Assembly (NCBI RefSeq): GCF_028206795.1
Contig: NZ_JAQLFJ010000010.1
Coordinates: 38,451 to 102,450 of the forward strand
DNA: 64,000 bases
Origin: Collinsella aerofaciens
GTDB taxonomy: Bacteria; Actinomycetota; Coriobacteriia; Coriobacteriales; Coriobacteriaceae
Direction of reading: 5' to 3'
The position numbers and the translations under genes were made by a program. The notes beneath the pieces are model-generated. The model was not told the origin of the DNA. It searched no databases and worked only from the letters and a program-made list of their open reading frames with translations. Numbering within the stretch: the stretch's first letter is position 1; every line of letters begins with the position of its first letter. Shown here piece by piece: positions 25,034 through 33,550 of this stretch.

Positions 25034-25757
25034 AGGCGAGGGCTTGGCGCTGAAGCTCGATGAGCTCGGCGATGCCCTTGTCGCCCAGGTCGAGCAGGAC
25101 GTTGAGACGCTTGCGGTCGAAGGGCGCCTGCTCGCCGGTGCCTTGGAGCTCAATCATCTCGCCGGTGTCGGTAGCGACGAGATTCATGTCGACCTCGGCG
25201 TGGCTGTCCTCGGAATAATCGAGGTCGAGCATGGTGTTGCCGTCGACAACGCCCATAGAGATGGCGGCAACCTGACCCGTGAGCGGAATGCGCTCGATCT
25301 TGCCGGCCTCGACCCACATAGCAAGAGCATCATGCAGCGCCACCCAGGCACCGGTAATGCTCGCCGTACGCGTGCCGCCATCCGCCTGGATCACATCGCA
25401 GTCGACGGTGACGGTGTACTCGCCGAGCGCCTTCATGTTGACGACGGTACGCAGGCTGCGGCCGATGAGACGTTCGATCTCCATGGAGCGGCCCTTACGC
25501 TTGGTATACTCGCGCTTGCAACGCTTACCGGTCGATGCCGGCAGCATGGCATACTCTGCGGTTACCCAACCGGCCTTGGCGCCCTCGCGCCAGCCCGGCA
25601 CGCCCTCCTCAATTGTGGCGGCACACAGCACGCGCGTGTCGCCGAACTCAGCCAGGCACGAGCCGTGGGCATGTTTCATAACACCACGGGTGAGCTTGAC
25701 GGGGCGCAGTTCATTGGCGGCACGGCCGTTGGCGCGGTTGACCTGCATGTACTCCAT
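25032..25757 (-). CDS. rph: Ribonuclease PH
   Basis: A phosphorolytic 3'-to-5' exoribonuclease that trims tRNA 3' ends; 241 residues, normal size. Typical elements are RPVKLTRGVMKHAHGSCLAE, TRVLCAATIEEGVPGW, the arginine-rich ERLIGRSLRTVVNM, and the phosphate-binding region QADGGTRTASITGAWVAL. AAAGGA precedes the ATG. It is transcribed after murI, and its stop codon overlaps the R1 repeat. Confidence 0.97.
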   Translation of the reverse strand: MEYMQVNRANGRAANELRPVKLTRGVMKHAHGSCLAEFGDTRVLCAATIEEGVPGWREGAKAGWVTAEYAMLPASTGKRCKREYTKRKGRSMEIERLIGRSLRTVVNMKALGEYTVTVDCDVIQADGGTRTASITGAWVALHDALAMWVEAGKIERIPLTGQVAAISMGVVDGNTMLDLDYSEDSHAEVDMNLVATDTGEMIELQGTGEQAPFDRKRLNVLLDLGDKGIAELIELQRQALA

Positions 25758-25812
25758 AGAAATATCCTTTCGGCAGAAGAAGAGGGCAAGTCTTTGGACG
25801 GTAACCCTACAT

Positions 25813-26697
25813 CTATTTCAGTTCGTCGATATCAATATGTTCGATGCTCTTGAGCGGCTGGCCAAAGATAAAGCTACCCGCCACCGCAAACTCGGCAATG
25901 TTATCGGCCGTCGTGGCAAAACGATGCTGCGGCTCGGCGGCGTCGCCCGCCAGCTGCTCGCGGCGCGTGAGGATATCGGTCAGTTCGCGCGTGGTCTCCT
26001 CGGCGGAACTCACGACGCGCACCCCAGGCCCCAGCGCATGGCGGATAGGCCCCACCAACAGCGGAAAATGCGTACAGCCGAGCACCACGGTATCGATACC
26101 GTGGTCGCGCAGCGGCTCAACCGTGGCACCCACCAGCGCACGCACGGCAGGCGTATCGAAGATGTCCTCGTTCTCGAGCCACTGTTCCTGCAGATGTGCA
26201 CCCGAGGCGAGCTCATGTTCGACAACCTCGACAAAGCTCGAGGCAGGACAGCCGTATACATCGACGCCGGCATCTAGATCCTGAATGGCGCGCGTGTAGG
26301 CGCCCGAGCGAATGGTGAGGTTGGTGGCGAGCACGCCCACGCGACGCGAACGGGTGCTGTTGATTGCCGCACGGGCACCCGGCGCGATCACGCCGATCAC
26401 GGGAACGTCGAGCACCTGCTGGGCCAGACGCAAGGCCGCAGCTGTCGCCGTGTTGCAGGCGATGACCATAATCTTGACGTCGTGCTTCGACAGCCAACGG
26501 CCCGCCTGCAACGCAAACGAGCGCACCTCATCCTCGGTGCGCGTGCCGTAGGGGCAGCGTTTGGTGTCGCCGAAGTAGTAGACGGACTCGTGCGGCAGCA
26601 CCGTCGCGATGGCGCGCGCAACCGTCAGACCGCCCAAACCAGAATCGAACACGCCAATCGGGCGCGTGTCGCCTGTCGGATTCTCGATATCGGACAT
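25813..26697 (-). CDS. murI: Glutamate racemase
   Basis: Supplies D-glutamate for peptidoglycan. Both catalytic cysteines are present, in MVIACNTATAAALR and VVLGCTHFPLLVG. The N-terminal IGVFDSGLGGLTVARAI and YYFGDTKRCPYGTR motifs are typical. It is 294 residues long, slightly longer than average because of short tails at both ends. The order murI-rph-rdgB matches the racE-ysnA region of Bacillus and suggests one operon. Confidence 0.96.
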   Translation of the reverse strand: MSDIENPTGDTRPIGVFDSGLGGLTVARAIATVLPHESVYYFGDTKRCPYGTRTEDEVRSFALQAGRWLSKHDVKIMVIACNTATAAALRLAQQVLDVPVIGVIAPGARAAINSTRSRRVGVLATNLTIRSGAYTRAIQDLDAGVDVYGCPASSFVEVVEHELASGAHLQEQWLENEDIFDTPAVRALVGATVEPLRDHGIDTVVLGCTHFPLLVGPIRHALGPGVRVVSSAEETTRELTDILTRREQLAGDAAEPQHRFATTADNIAEFAVAGSFIFGQPLKSIEHIDIDELK

Positions 26698-26748
26698 TAC
26701 CTCACCAGTCTCTCTCGAAAAGACATGTGCAAGTGCGGCGACGCCGCA

Positions 26749-27660
26749 CTACGAACGCGCCGCGACCAGCAGCTCTGCCGTCGCCGCCCAACCGTCGACA
26801 ATTTTGCCGCGCGTAACGAAAGCGTTCTCGCAAGCAGCCAGGAACTCGGGCGCGCCGGCGCTCGTCAGGCCATTCTCGACCAGGCAGAACGTGCCCACGT
26901 GATCGGCCATATAGAAGTCGGACTCGGAGTCGCCAAGCGCGAGCGTCTCCTCGCGCTCGATCCCCAGGTGCTCGCAGAAGCGCGCAATGGCGACGCCCTT
27001 GTTGAGGCCGGCGGGATTGATGTTGAACGCGCGACCGTCCTCGACGCGATCGAGCTCGAGCGTCGTCGGCTTGGACAGATGCGTCAGGTGACCGTTACAG
27101 GCCCACACCAGGCCGCAGCCGGCCTCGTCGAGGATGGCCTGCGCCTCGTCATCGGGGATGTCGCCGCGCATGCCGACGGTAACCTCGCGGTACTTGTAGC
27201 CGGTCGACATGTCGTTGTGATACTCGATCTTGTGCGGCCAGCGGGCGAGGATCTTCTCGCACACGCCGGTCTGCTCGATCACCTGGTGCGGCGTGAGACC
27301 GCAAGATGGGTCGTAGGGCATATCGCCGGTCAGATACTCCCAATCGTTGGCCTTGAGATCGTACATGACCAGGCCACCCATCTCACCAATGTAGGAGTTG
27401 AGGCCGAGCACGCGTGCATCCTCGTGGATCATGGTGCGGTTGCGGCCCGAGGTGGGAACCACTTGGATGCCGGCGCGGGCAAGTGCCACGACAGCCTCGA
27501 CGAGCTTGGTCGAGGGGTTGCCGTCGTTGTCGCGCAGCACGCACGAGCCGGGTGCGAGCATCGTAGCATCCAGGTCGGTAAAGACGTACTTAACCTTGGC
27601 CAAGCGCTCGCGCATCTCGCCCGAAAGCTCGGCGACGGTCGGCAGGGTGTTGTGGGACAT
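26749..27660 (-). CDS. HAD-IIB superfamily hydrolase (Cof-like sugar phosphatase)
   Basis: A 303-residue haloacid-dehalogenase-type phosphatase. Motif I appears as VFTDLDATMLAPG (the usual DxDGT is here DLDAT, with both Asp present), motif II as VVPTSGRNR, and motif IV as LALGDSESDFYMADHVG. The cap domain in between fits type IIB. The start at 27660 (MSHNTLPT) has CGGAG upstream; the longer frame adds 14 residues without support. Substrate unknown. It sits between murE and murI on the same strand with about 50-100 bases on each side. Confidence 0.85.
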   Translation of the reverse strand: MSHNTLPTVAELSGEMRERLAKVKYVFTDLDATMLAPGSCVLRDNDGNPSTKLVEAVVALARAGIQVVPTSGRNRTMIHEDARVLGLNSYIGEMGGLVMYDLKANDWEYLTGDMPYDPSCGLTPHQVIEQTGVCEKILARWPHKIEYHNDMSTGYKYREVTVGMRGDIPDDEAQAILDEAGCGLVWACNGHLTHLSKPTTLELDRVEDGRAFNINPAGLNKGVAIARFCEHLGIEREETLALGDSESDFYMADHVGTFCLVENGLTSAGAPEFLAACENAFVTRGKIVDGWAATAELLVAARS

Positions 27661-27767
27661 GGTTACTCCGTTTACGTAGAAGGGTTTGGGCTTGGACGGC
27701 ATGTTTTGATTGAGGGAACACGTTTATGGCGACAGCGCACTCAGGGCGCCTTCGCCATCATGGTTCA

Positions 27768-29330
27768 TTAGTCAAACTGGGTAACATCGATCAGGCGATT
27801 GGCCAGCGAAAGGTCGCTCTCGATGGGCACGAACTCGTCGCCCACGTGCATGAGCTCCTCGTCACCCTTTGCCAGCAGCAAGACAATGGTGGGAGCATCG
27901 GGGTTGACGTACTCCTCGCGCGCCGCCTTGAACGCCGCATGCACGGCAGCCTCGCGATCGAGGATGATCTTGTTCGGCGTATCGTCGGGAACATGTTTGG
28001 CAAGCTCGCGACAGACCTTCATGGGATCCTCGTGAGCCGGGTCCTCGTTGGTAAAGATCATCAGGTCGGAATATGGTGCGGCCTCGCGCGGAAGCTGCTC
28101 GCGGCGCTCCTGCGCCTTGCCGCCGGCAGCGCCAAACACTGCAACGACTGGACTAGTGGGAAACGCGCGCTTGACCGACGAGAAAAGCGACCGGAACGAA
28201 AGCTGGTTGTGAGCGTAGTCAACGACGCAGATCACGCGGCCGTCCTTCGACTCCACGACCTCCATACGTCCCGGCACACGCAGTTTGGAGAGGCCCTTCT
28301 TGATAGCCTCGATACCGATGCCGATCTCGTGCGCAGCGGCGATAGCGACCAGCGCGTTTTCCACGTTAAAGTCGCCCGCGATGCCCAGCAGGACCTTCTC
28401 CCCCGCCTCGGACTCGTCGGCACACAGGCCATGCAGGTTAAACTCGATGTTAAAGCCGACCACGCGGACATCGCTTGCCCACAGGCTTGCCTCGGGATGC
28501 TCGACGCCAACGGTCACCAAGCGCTCGGCGGTCGACGCTGCCTCCAGCACACGGTCAACCTCTTCGGTGCCCAGATTCACCACGGCGGTCTTTGCCTGGT
28601 CAAAGATCCTGAGTTTGCTCTCAAAATAATCCTCAAACGTGGGGTGTTCGATCGGCGAGATGTGGTCACGCCCGATGTTGAGGAAGCACGCCACGTCAAA
28701 CGGCAGATTCTCGACGCGTTGGTACTTGAGCGCCTGGCTCGAGACCTCCATGACCATGGACTGGCGACCGGACTCACGGCAGTTGGCGATATGGCGCCAG
28801 ACCTCGGGGGCCTCGGGCGTAGTATTGGTGCTCTCGTAGCACTCGATGCCATCGTCGGTACTCACCGAGCCGATCATGCCGCAGGACTCGCCCGCCGCTT
28901 TGATAATCGACTGGAGCATAAAAGCGGCCGTGGTCTTTCCCTTGGTACCGGTGATGCCCACGATCTTGACGTCGTGGTCGGGACGGTCGTAGACCTCCGG
29001 CGGCAACAGGGCCATGGCCGTGCGAACGCTATCAACAACCAGCATCGCAGCACCGCTCTCCTGCGCCAGCGGTTCCAGAGACTCGACCAGCGACTCTTCG
29101 CACACAAATGCGACGGCGCCCGCATCGAGCGCCATGCTCAAAAACGCGGGCTTAAAGGCAGCGCCCTTGCAAAAGAACACGTCACCTGCCGAAACCGCGC
29201 GCGAATCAAACGAGCAGCCGGTCACGGCACGCTCGTCAACCTGCTCCGAAGCACGCAGTTCGCCGCACACATCGAGAAGCTTGGCAAGCGTATCGACCGT
29301 GGTCACGGTCGCGGAATCCGAATGGTGCAT
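27768..29330 (-). CDS. murE: UDP-N-acetylmuramyl-tripeptide synthetase (MurE family)
   Basis: Adds the third residue of the peptidoglycan stem peptide; 520 residues. The ATP loop is GITGTKGKTTAAFML (about 125-139). Mur ligase motifs ESTNTTPEAPEVW, MEVSSQALKYQRVE and NIGRDHISPIEHPTFEDY follow, then VVDYAHN. In the region that sets amino-acid specificity the sequence reads FTNEDPAHEDPM instead of the DNPR motif of diaminopimelate-adding enzymes. The added residue may therefore be lysine, ornithine or another diamine; this is inference. ATG at 29330; a TATAAA-type -10 lies upstream near 29370. Confidence 0.92.
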   Translation of the reverse strand: MHHSDSATVTTVDTLAKLLDVCGELRASEQVDERAVTGCSFDSRAVSAGDVFFCKGAAFKPAFLSMALDAGAVAFVCEESLVESLEPLAQESGAAMLVVDSVRTAMALLPPEVYDRPDHDVKIVGITGTKGKTTAAFMLQSIIKAAGESCGMIGSVSTDDGIECYESTNTTPEAPEVWRHIANCRESGRQSMVMEVSSQALKYQRVENLPFDVACFLNIGRDHISPIEHPTFEDYFESKLRIFDQAKTAVVNLGTEEVDRVLEAASTAERLVTVGVEHPEASLWASDVRVVGFNIEFNLHGLCADESEAGEKVLLGIAGDFNVENALVAIAAAHEIGIGIEAIKKGLSKLRVPGRMEVVESKDGRVICVVDYAHNQLSFRSLFSSVKRAFPTSPVVAVFGAAGGKAQERREQLPREAAPYSDLMIFTNEDPAHEDPMKVCRELAKHVPDDTPNKIILDREAAVHAAFKAAREEYVNPDAPTIVLLLAKGDEELMHVGDEFVPIESDLSLANRLIDVTQFD

Positions 29331-29391
29331 CTTTCACCTTTCTCAGCCATTTGGCAGGGACGGTTTTTATAGTAACTGAAACGCACCCACG

Positions 29392-29417
29392 CAAAAACGG
29401 CTCCCGGAGGAGCCGTT
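29392..29417 (-). terminator. Terminator of asnB
   Basis: On the minus strand AACGGCTCC TCCG GGAGCCGTT is followed by TTTGC, about 25 bases after the asnB stop. Confidence 0.85.
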
Positions 29418-29442
29418 ACGCGCAGGCGTTCGTAAGCCGAGG

Positions 29443-31323
29443 CTAGGCAGCCTGAACAGCGGGCTGGTCCTCGTCGATAAAGAAGCGCTTGTACCACACT
29501 AGGAACACGAGCGGCGTATAGATCTTGCGCTGGAAATCGCCCTTGCCCGCAAAGTGCAGATCGAGCAGGTGCATGAGCTCGTCGGTATCGAAGAACTCGC
29601 TTGCCCACGGCGCGGTGAAGTACTCCTTGACATAGTCGTACCACTTTTGCTCGCGCAGCCAGTAGACAATGGGCACCGGGAAGCCCACCTTGGGACGGGT
29701 GGCCCACTCATCGGGCAGCGACTTGTTGGCAGCGTGGCGGAGTACTTGTTTGTTGCCGTTCTCGTTGATGCGGTAGCGGTCGGGAATGTGCTCGGCGAAC
29801 TCCATGACTTTGCGGTCCAGGAAGGGCACGCGCAGCTCCAGCGAGTGCGCCATGCACATCTTGTCGGCCTTGAGCAGAATGTCGCCCGGGAGCCACATGT
29901 TCATGTCCAGGTACTGCTTCTTGACCAGCTCGGGCTGACCCTTCACGCGCGCATAGATGGGAGCGGCAAGCTCGAAGGCGCCATCGCCGGTGTTGTACTC
30001 GGGCTTGAGCACGCCGTCGACCTCGCGCTCCGGCCATACCAGAGCCTGTCCCAGGAACGACTTCTCGGGGATCTCGGCACCCTTGACCAGGAAGTTATGT
30101 CCCTTGAAGTACGGCATATGCAACGCCAGGTTACCGAGCGCGCGACGGATGGGCAGCGGCACCATCTTTTTGTACTTGCGGACTGGGACCGTGTCCTCGT
30201 AGTAGGCGTAGCCGCCAAAGAGCTCGTCGGCGCCTTCGCCCGAAAGCACGACGGTGACGTCCTTGCGGGCCATCTCGGCCAAGAACCACAGCGGCACGGA
30301 AGACAGGTTGGACTGCGGCTCGTCCATGTGATACTGGATGTCCTCGAGCGCACCGAAGAACTCGTCGGCGGTAATCATCTTGCGAACGTTTTCGACGCCG
30401 AGCTTATCGGAAAGCTCCTTGGCGTAGTTAGTCTCGTTGAAATTCTTGTAATCGAAGCCCACCGAGAAGGTCTTGTCGGGCATGAGGCAAGCGGCGATGT
30501 AGCTGGAGTCGACGCCGCCGGAGAGGAACGACGCGACCTTGACGTCGGCGATGCGATGGGCCTCGACGCTCTCGTGCACGACCTCGTCCAGCTCGTCGAC
30601 GTACTCCTCGAACGGCTTCTCGACGGCAGAGTAATCGCAATCCCAGTAGCGCTCGATGTTCATCTTGCCGGTCGGAATATCGACGGTAAAGTAGTGCGCC
30701 GGCGGCAGCTTGTAGACACCCTCGAAGAAGGTCTCCTCAGTCGCCGAATACTGCAGCGTCATGTACGGACGCAGGGCCTTTTTGTTGACCGCCTTGTGGA
30801 AGTGCGGGTAGTCCAGGAAGCTCTTGATCTCGGAACCAAAGAGCACGCCCGGAGCGCCGTCGCCCGCATCGGCCATGGGATAGTAGTAGAGCGGCTTGAT
30901 GCCAAAGATATCGCGGGCGCCAAAAAGCTTGTTCTTCTTCTTGTCCCAGATGACGAAGGCGTACATACCGCGCAAGCGATCGAGTACTGCCTCGCCCCAC
31001 TCCTCATAGCCGTGCAGGAGACTCTCGGTGTCGGCGCCGCAGTGGAACTGGTAGCCCTTGGCCTCGAGCTCGGAACGGAGTTCTTGGAAGTTGTAGATCT
31101 CGCCGTTGAAGACAATGACGACGCTACCGTCCTCATTGGCCATGGGCTGAGCGCCGGCCTCGGTCAGGTCGAGGATCGACAAGCGGCGGAAGCCGAGGGC
31201 AACGCGGCCGTCGATAAACTGGCCGCCCATGTCGGGACCACGATGGACGATGCGGTCCATCATCTTGGTGAGCACCTCGGATTGGTTATCCGTCCCACCG
31301 ACAAAACCGACAAAACCGCACAT
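29443..31323 (-). CDS. asnB: Asparagine synthase (glutamine-hydrolysing)
   Basis: A two-domain amidotransferase of 626 residues. The class II glutaminase domain starts with the catalytic Cys2 (MCGFVGFVGG) and has RIVHRGPDMGGQF and IVFNGEIYNFQELR. The synthetase domain has the pyrophosphate loop ASFLSGGVDSSYIAACL (about 262-278) and VVLSGEGADELFGGY. It makes asparagine from aspartate, glutamine and ATP. It is monocistronic, with its own terminator. No T-box or other leader structure is obvious in the 187 bases upstream. Confidence 0.97.
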   Translation of the reverse strand: MCGFVGFVGGTDNQSEVLTKMMDRIVHRGPDMGGQFIDGRVALGFRRLSILDLTEAGAQPMANEDGSVVIVFNGEIYNFQELRSELEAKGYQFHCGADTESLLHGYEEWGEAVLDRLRGMYAFVIWDKKKNKLFGARDIFGIKPLYYYPMADAGDGAPGVLFGSEIKSFLDYPHFHKAVNKKALRPYMTLQYSATEETFFEGVYKLPPAHYFTVDIPTGKMNIERYWDCDYSAVEKPFEEYVDELDEVVHESVEAHRIADVKVASFLSGGVDSSYIAACLMPDKTFSVGFDYKNFNETNYAKELSDKLGVENVRKMITADEFFGALEDIQYHMDEPQSNLSSVPLWFLAEMARKDVTVVLSGEGADELFGGYAYYEDTVPVRKYKKMVPLPIRRALGNLALHMPYFKGHNFLVKGAEIPEKSFLGQALVWPEREVDGVLKPEYNTGDGAFELAAPIYARVKGQPELVKKQYLDMNMWLPGDILLKADKMCMAHSLELRVPFLDRKVMEFAEHIPDRYRINENGNKQVLRHAANKSLPDEWATRPKVGFPVPIVYWLREQKWYDYVKEYFTAPWASEFFDTDELMHLLDLHFAGKGDFQRKIYTPLVFLVWYKRFFIDEDQPAVQAA

Positions 31324-31491
31324 ATACTATCCCCTCTGCTGTTGCTGGGCATCAAATCGAATCAGTAGCTTTTGAGTATACCCGAGGGCGTAAAGAGGGG
31401 CGGAATGTTCAGGCAATCTCAACTGAATCAGCTCCGCTGTGACACGCGACGGTTACCTTTAATGGATATGAGATGAATGAGGCGATTGTTT

Positions 31492-31500
31492 TGCTATACT
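31492..31500 (+). promoter_or_regulatory. Extended -10 promoter of tRNA-Val
   Basis: TTGCTATACT contains a TGN-TATACT extended -10, 11 bases upstream of the mature tRNA. No good -35 box is present. Confidence 0.5.
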
Positions 31501-31510
31501 CTCTCCGCAC

Positions 31511-31583
31511 GGGCGATTGGCGCAACGGTTAGCGCAGGTGCTTTACACGCACAAGGCTGGGGGTTCGAATCCCTCATCGCCCA
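31511..31583 (+). tRNA. tRNA-Val (anticodon TAC)
   Basis: The acceptor GGGCGAT pairs with ATCGCCC, followed by discriminator A. The anticodon loop TTTACAC gives TAC, and the T-arm contains GGGTTCGAATCCC. The next bases are CCG, so CCA is not encoded. Confidence 0.95.
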
Positions 31584-31841
31584 CCGCTGAATTGTTAGGC
31601 CTCCAGCGATGGAGGCCTTTCTTTTTTGGGCCCAGCGCATGGGATTCGAACCCGCAAGGGTGCGGAGCTGAGGAAACGCGAAGCGTTTTCCAGCGCAGCA
31701 CGCGAGGAGCGGAGCGACGAAGCGGGGCGCGGGCGGCGCCAGCCGCACGCGGACATCCCTCATCGCCACCACTGATTTGATAGGCTCCCAGCTATGGGGG
31801 CCTTTCCTTTTTCAGGCCCAGCGCATGGGATTCGAACCCGC
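31569..31841 (+). repeat. 186-bp-spaced direct repeat of the tRNA-Val 3' end, terminator and adjoining T-arm-like sequence
   Basis: Copy 1 (31569-31655) and copy 2 (31755-31841) align over 87 bases with only scattered differences. Each contains ATCCCTCATCGCC, the hairpin with T-run, and GCCCAGCGCATGGGATTCG. That last piece, read on the minus strand, resembles a tRNA T-arm (GGGTTCGAATCCC). Between them lies a GC-rich 100-base linker with a GGAAACGC/GCGTTTTCC hairpin. This looks like a recombination scar at a tRNA gene. Confidence 0.75.
31597..31627 (+). terminator. Terminator of tRNA-Val
   Basis: GGCCTCC AGCGAT GGAGGCC is followed by TTTCTTTTTT, 14 bases after the tRNA. Confidence 0.9.
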
Positions 31842-32197
31842 CAGCACGACTGTCACAAAGGCCGTGGCCAGAAAATGGCAAAAATGAGTACTGCTACCTT
31901 GCTTACAACATATCAAAAGATAGTATTTGCTTAAGTTACGCAACATATGTCCATTATAAGGACTAACAATTGGATCAAAATCGTACATTCATCGCCATTT
32001 CGACTAGCTATCTGGCCTTATTAGTCCAAAATTGCTGCTACCAAATCGATAACAGTACTCATATTTGATGTTTTTTGACCAGCAGGTCTCCCCGCCTTAG
32101 CAAAACTAAGGCAAAACGGGCTCCAGACCGCTGAATCATGCCACATAGGGCACGTCCGCAGTCCGGAACCCGGTCAAAGTTAAGTTATTTCGCTGTG
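31842..32197. other. AT-rich gene-free island with a 10-bp inverted repeat
   Basis: This stretch is clearly richer in A and T than its surroundings. ATGAGTACTG (31884-31893) and CAGTACTCAT (32053-32062) form an inverted repeat about 160 bp apart, and CTGCTACC occurs near each end. A GCCTTAG/CTAAGGC hairpin (32094-32112) is nested in a longer imperfect stem (about 32082-32131). No open frame with a ribosome binding site was found. It may be a relic of a small mobile element. Confidence 0.5.
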
Positions 32198-33481
32198 TTA
32201 GGCCAAAACGTCCGACAGGGTCTTGATCAGGCTGTCCACGTCGGCTTCTTCGCAGACAAGTGGCGGCAGGAAACGCAGCGTATGCGCACCTGTAGCGTTG
32301 GTCACGGCACCGGCGGTCAGCGCGCGGGCAACAACATCATGCGCGTCGCCCGCGGCATCATCCAAATCACAGCCGAGCATCAAGCCGCGGCCACGCACCT
32401 CGGTCACGTGCGGCAGCTTGGCGAGCTTTGCCTCCATATAGGCACCCACCTTGGCAGCATGGTCGGCATAATCGCCGCGCACGAGCGCGGAGAGCGTCGC
32501 GGCGCACGCCGCAATGGCCAGGCAGCTGCCGCCAAAGGTCGAGCCGTGGTCGCCCGGCTTAAACACGTCGGCAATCTCCTTCTTTGCCATGACGGCACCC
32601 ATGGGCACGCCATCGGCAATCCCCTTGGCAAGGCTCATGATGTCGGGCTCCACGCCATAGGTTTGGAATGCAAACGGCTTGCCGGAGCGGAAGATGCCGC
32701 ACTGGACCTCGTCGGCGATAAGCACGGCGCCCACTTCGTGTGCCAGGTCTCGCGCTGCCGCCATAAACTCCTCGGTCATGGGGTGCACACCGCTCTCGCC
32801 CTGGATCGGCTCGAGCATCACGGCGCAAATTTCGCTCCCCAGCTGCTTAAAGATCGCACGCAGTTCATCGATATCGTTGGGCGTGCAGGCCACAAAGCCA
32901 CCCGGCAGTGGGCGGAAACTATCCTGCAGCCAATCCTGCATGGTGGCGGCAATGGTCTCGAGCGTACGGCCGTGGAAGCCGCCGCGCATGCACACGATGG
33001 TGTTGCCGCCGTTACCGGCACGCTTGGCGTACAGGCGCGCGAGCTTCATCGAGCCCTCGTTGGCCTCGGCGCCGGAGTTGGCAAAGAAGGTCTCCCACAC
33101 CTGCTCGTCCGCAGCCGGGGCACCAAGAGCAGCTGCCGTGGTCTCATCGCCGGCGGCAATGGCATCGGCAAGCACGCGCGCACCATCTGCGTCGTCGTTA
33201 GCAAGCTTGGACAGCAGCGCCGCGACCTGTCCGCGCTGCTCAATGTAGAAGTAATTGGAGACATGCATGAGCTTTTTGGTCTGTGCCTCAAGTGCCGAGA
33301 GCACAGCCAGGTTGCCATGACCTAGGCTGCACACGCCGATGCCGGCAAGAAAGTCGAGGTACTCACGGCCATCGTCGCCGGTGAGCTTCATGCCGTGACC
33401 CTCGACAAACTCGACCGGAGAGCGGCCAAAGGTATGCATAACGTAATGGGATTCAAGCGATTGCTGAGCTGCAAGTGACAT
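32198..33481 (-). CDS. argD: Acetylornithine aminotransferase
   Basis: A PLP-dependent class III aminotransferase of 427 residues. Motifs include GIGVCSLGHGNLAVL, the substrate-site FFANSGAEANEGSMKLAR, FHGRTLETIAATMQ, and LIADEVQCGIFRSGKPFAF with the PLP-binding Asp. The lysine that forms the Schiff base is in MSLAKGIADGVPMGAVMA. It is the last gene of argC-argJ-argB-argD. AAAGG precedes the ATG. It converts N-acetylglutamate semialdehyde to N-acetylornithine. Confidence 0.95.
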   Translation of the reverse strand: MSLAAQQSLESHYVMHTFGRSPVEFVEGHGMKLTGDDGREYLDFLAGIGVCSLGHGNLAVLSALEAQTKKLMHVSNYFYIEQRGQVAALLSKLANDDADGARVLADAIAAGDETTAAALGAPAADEQVWETFFANSGAEANEGSMKLARLYAKRAGNGGNTIVCMRGGFHGRTLETIAATMQDWLQDSFRPLPGGFVACTPNDIDELRAIFKQLGSEICAVMLEPIQGESGVHPMTEEFMAAARDLAHEVGAVLIADEVQCGIFRSGKPFAFQTYGVEPDIMSLAKGIADGVPMGAVMAKKEIADVFKPGDHGSTFGGSCLAIAACAATLSALVRGDYADHAAKVGAYMEAKLAKLPHVTEVRGRGLMLGCDLDDAAGDAHDVVARALTAGAVTNATGAHTLRFLPPLVCEEADVDSLIKTLSDVLA

Positions 33482-33550
33482 GGGATGCCTTTCGTTGGGC
33501 GCCAGACGGCGCAGGCCTATGGGTGCAGGAATGGGGCGGCTGCGAGTCAG

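Noticed and set aside
29340..29380. Possible further member of the GGGACAGG hairpin family upstream of murE
   Set aside because: TTTGGCAGGGACGG resembles the loop, but no matching stem or tail is present, so it was not counted.
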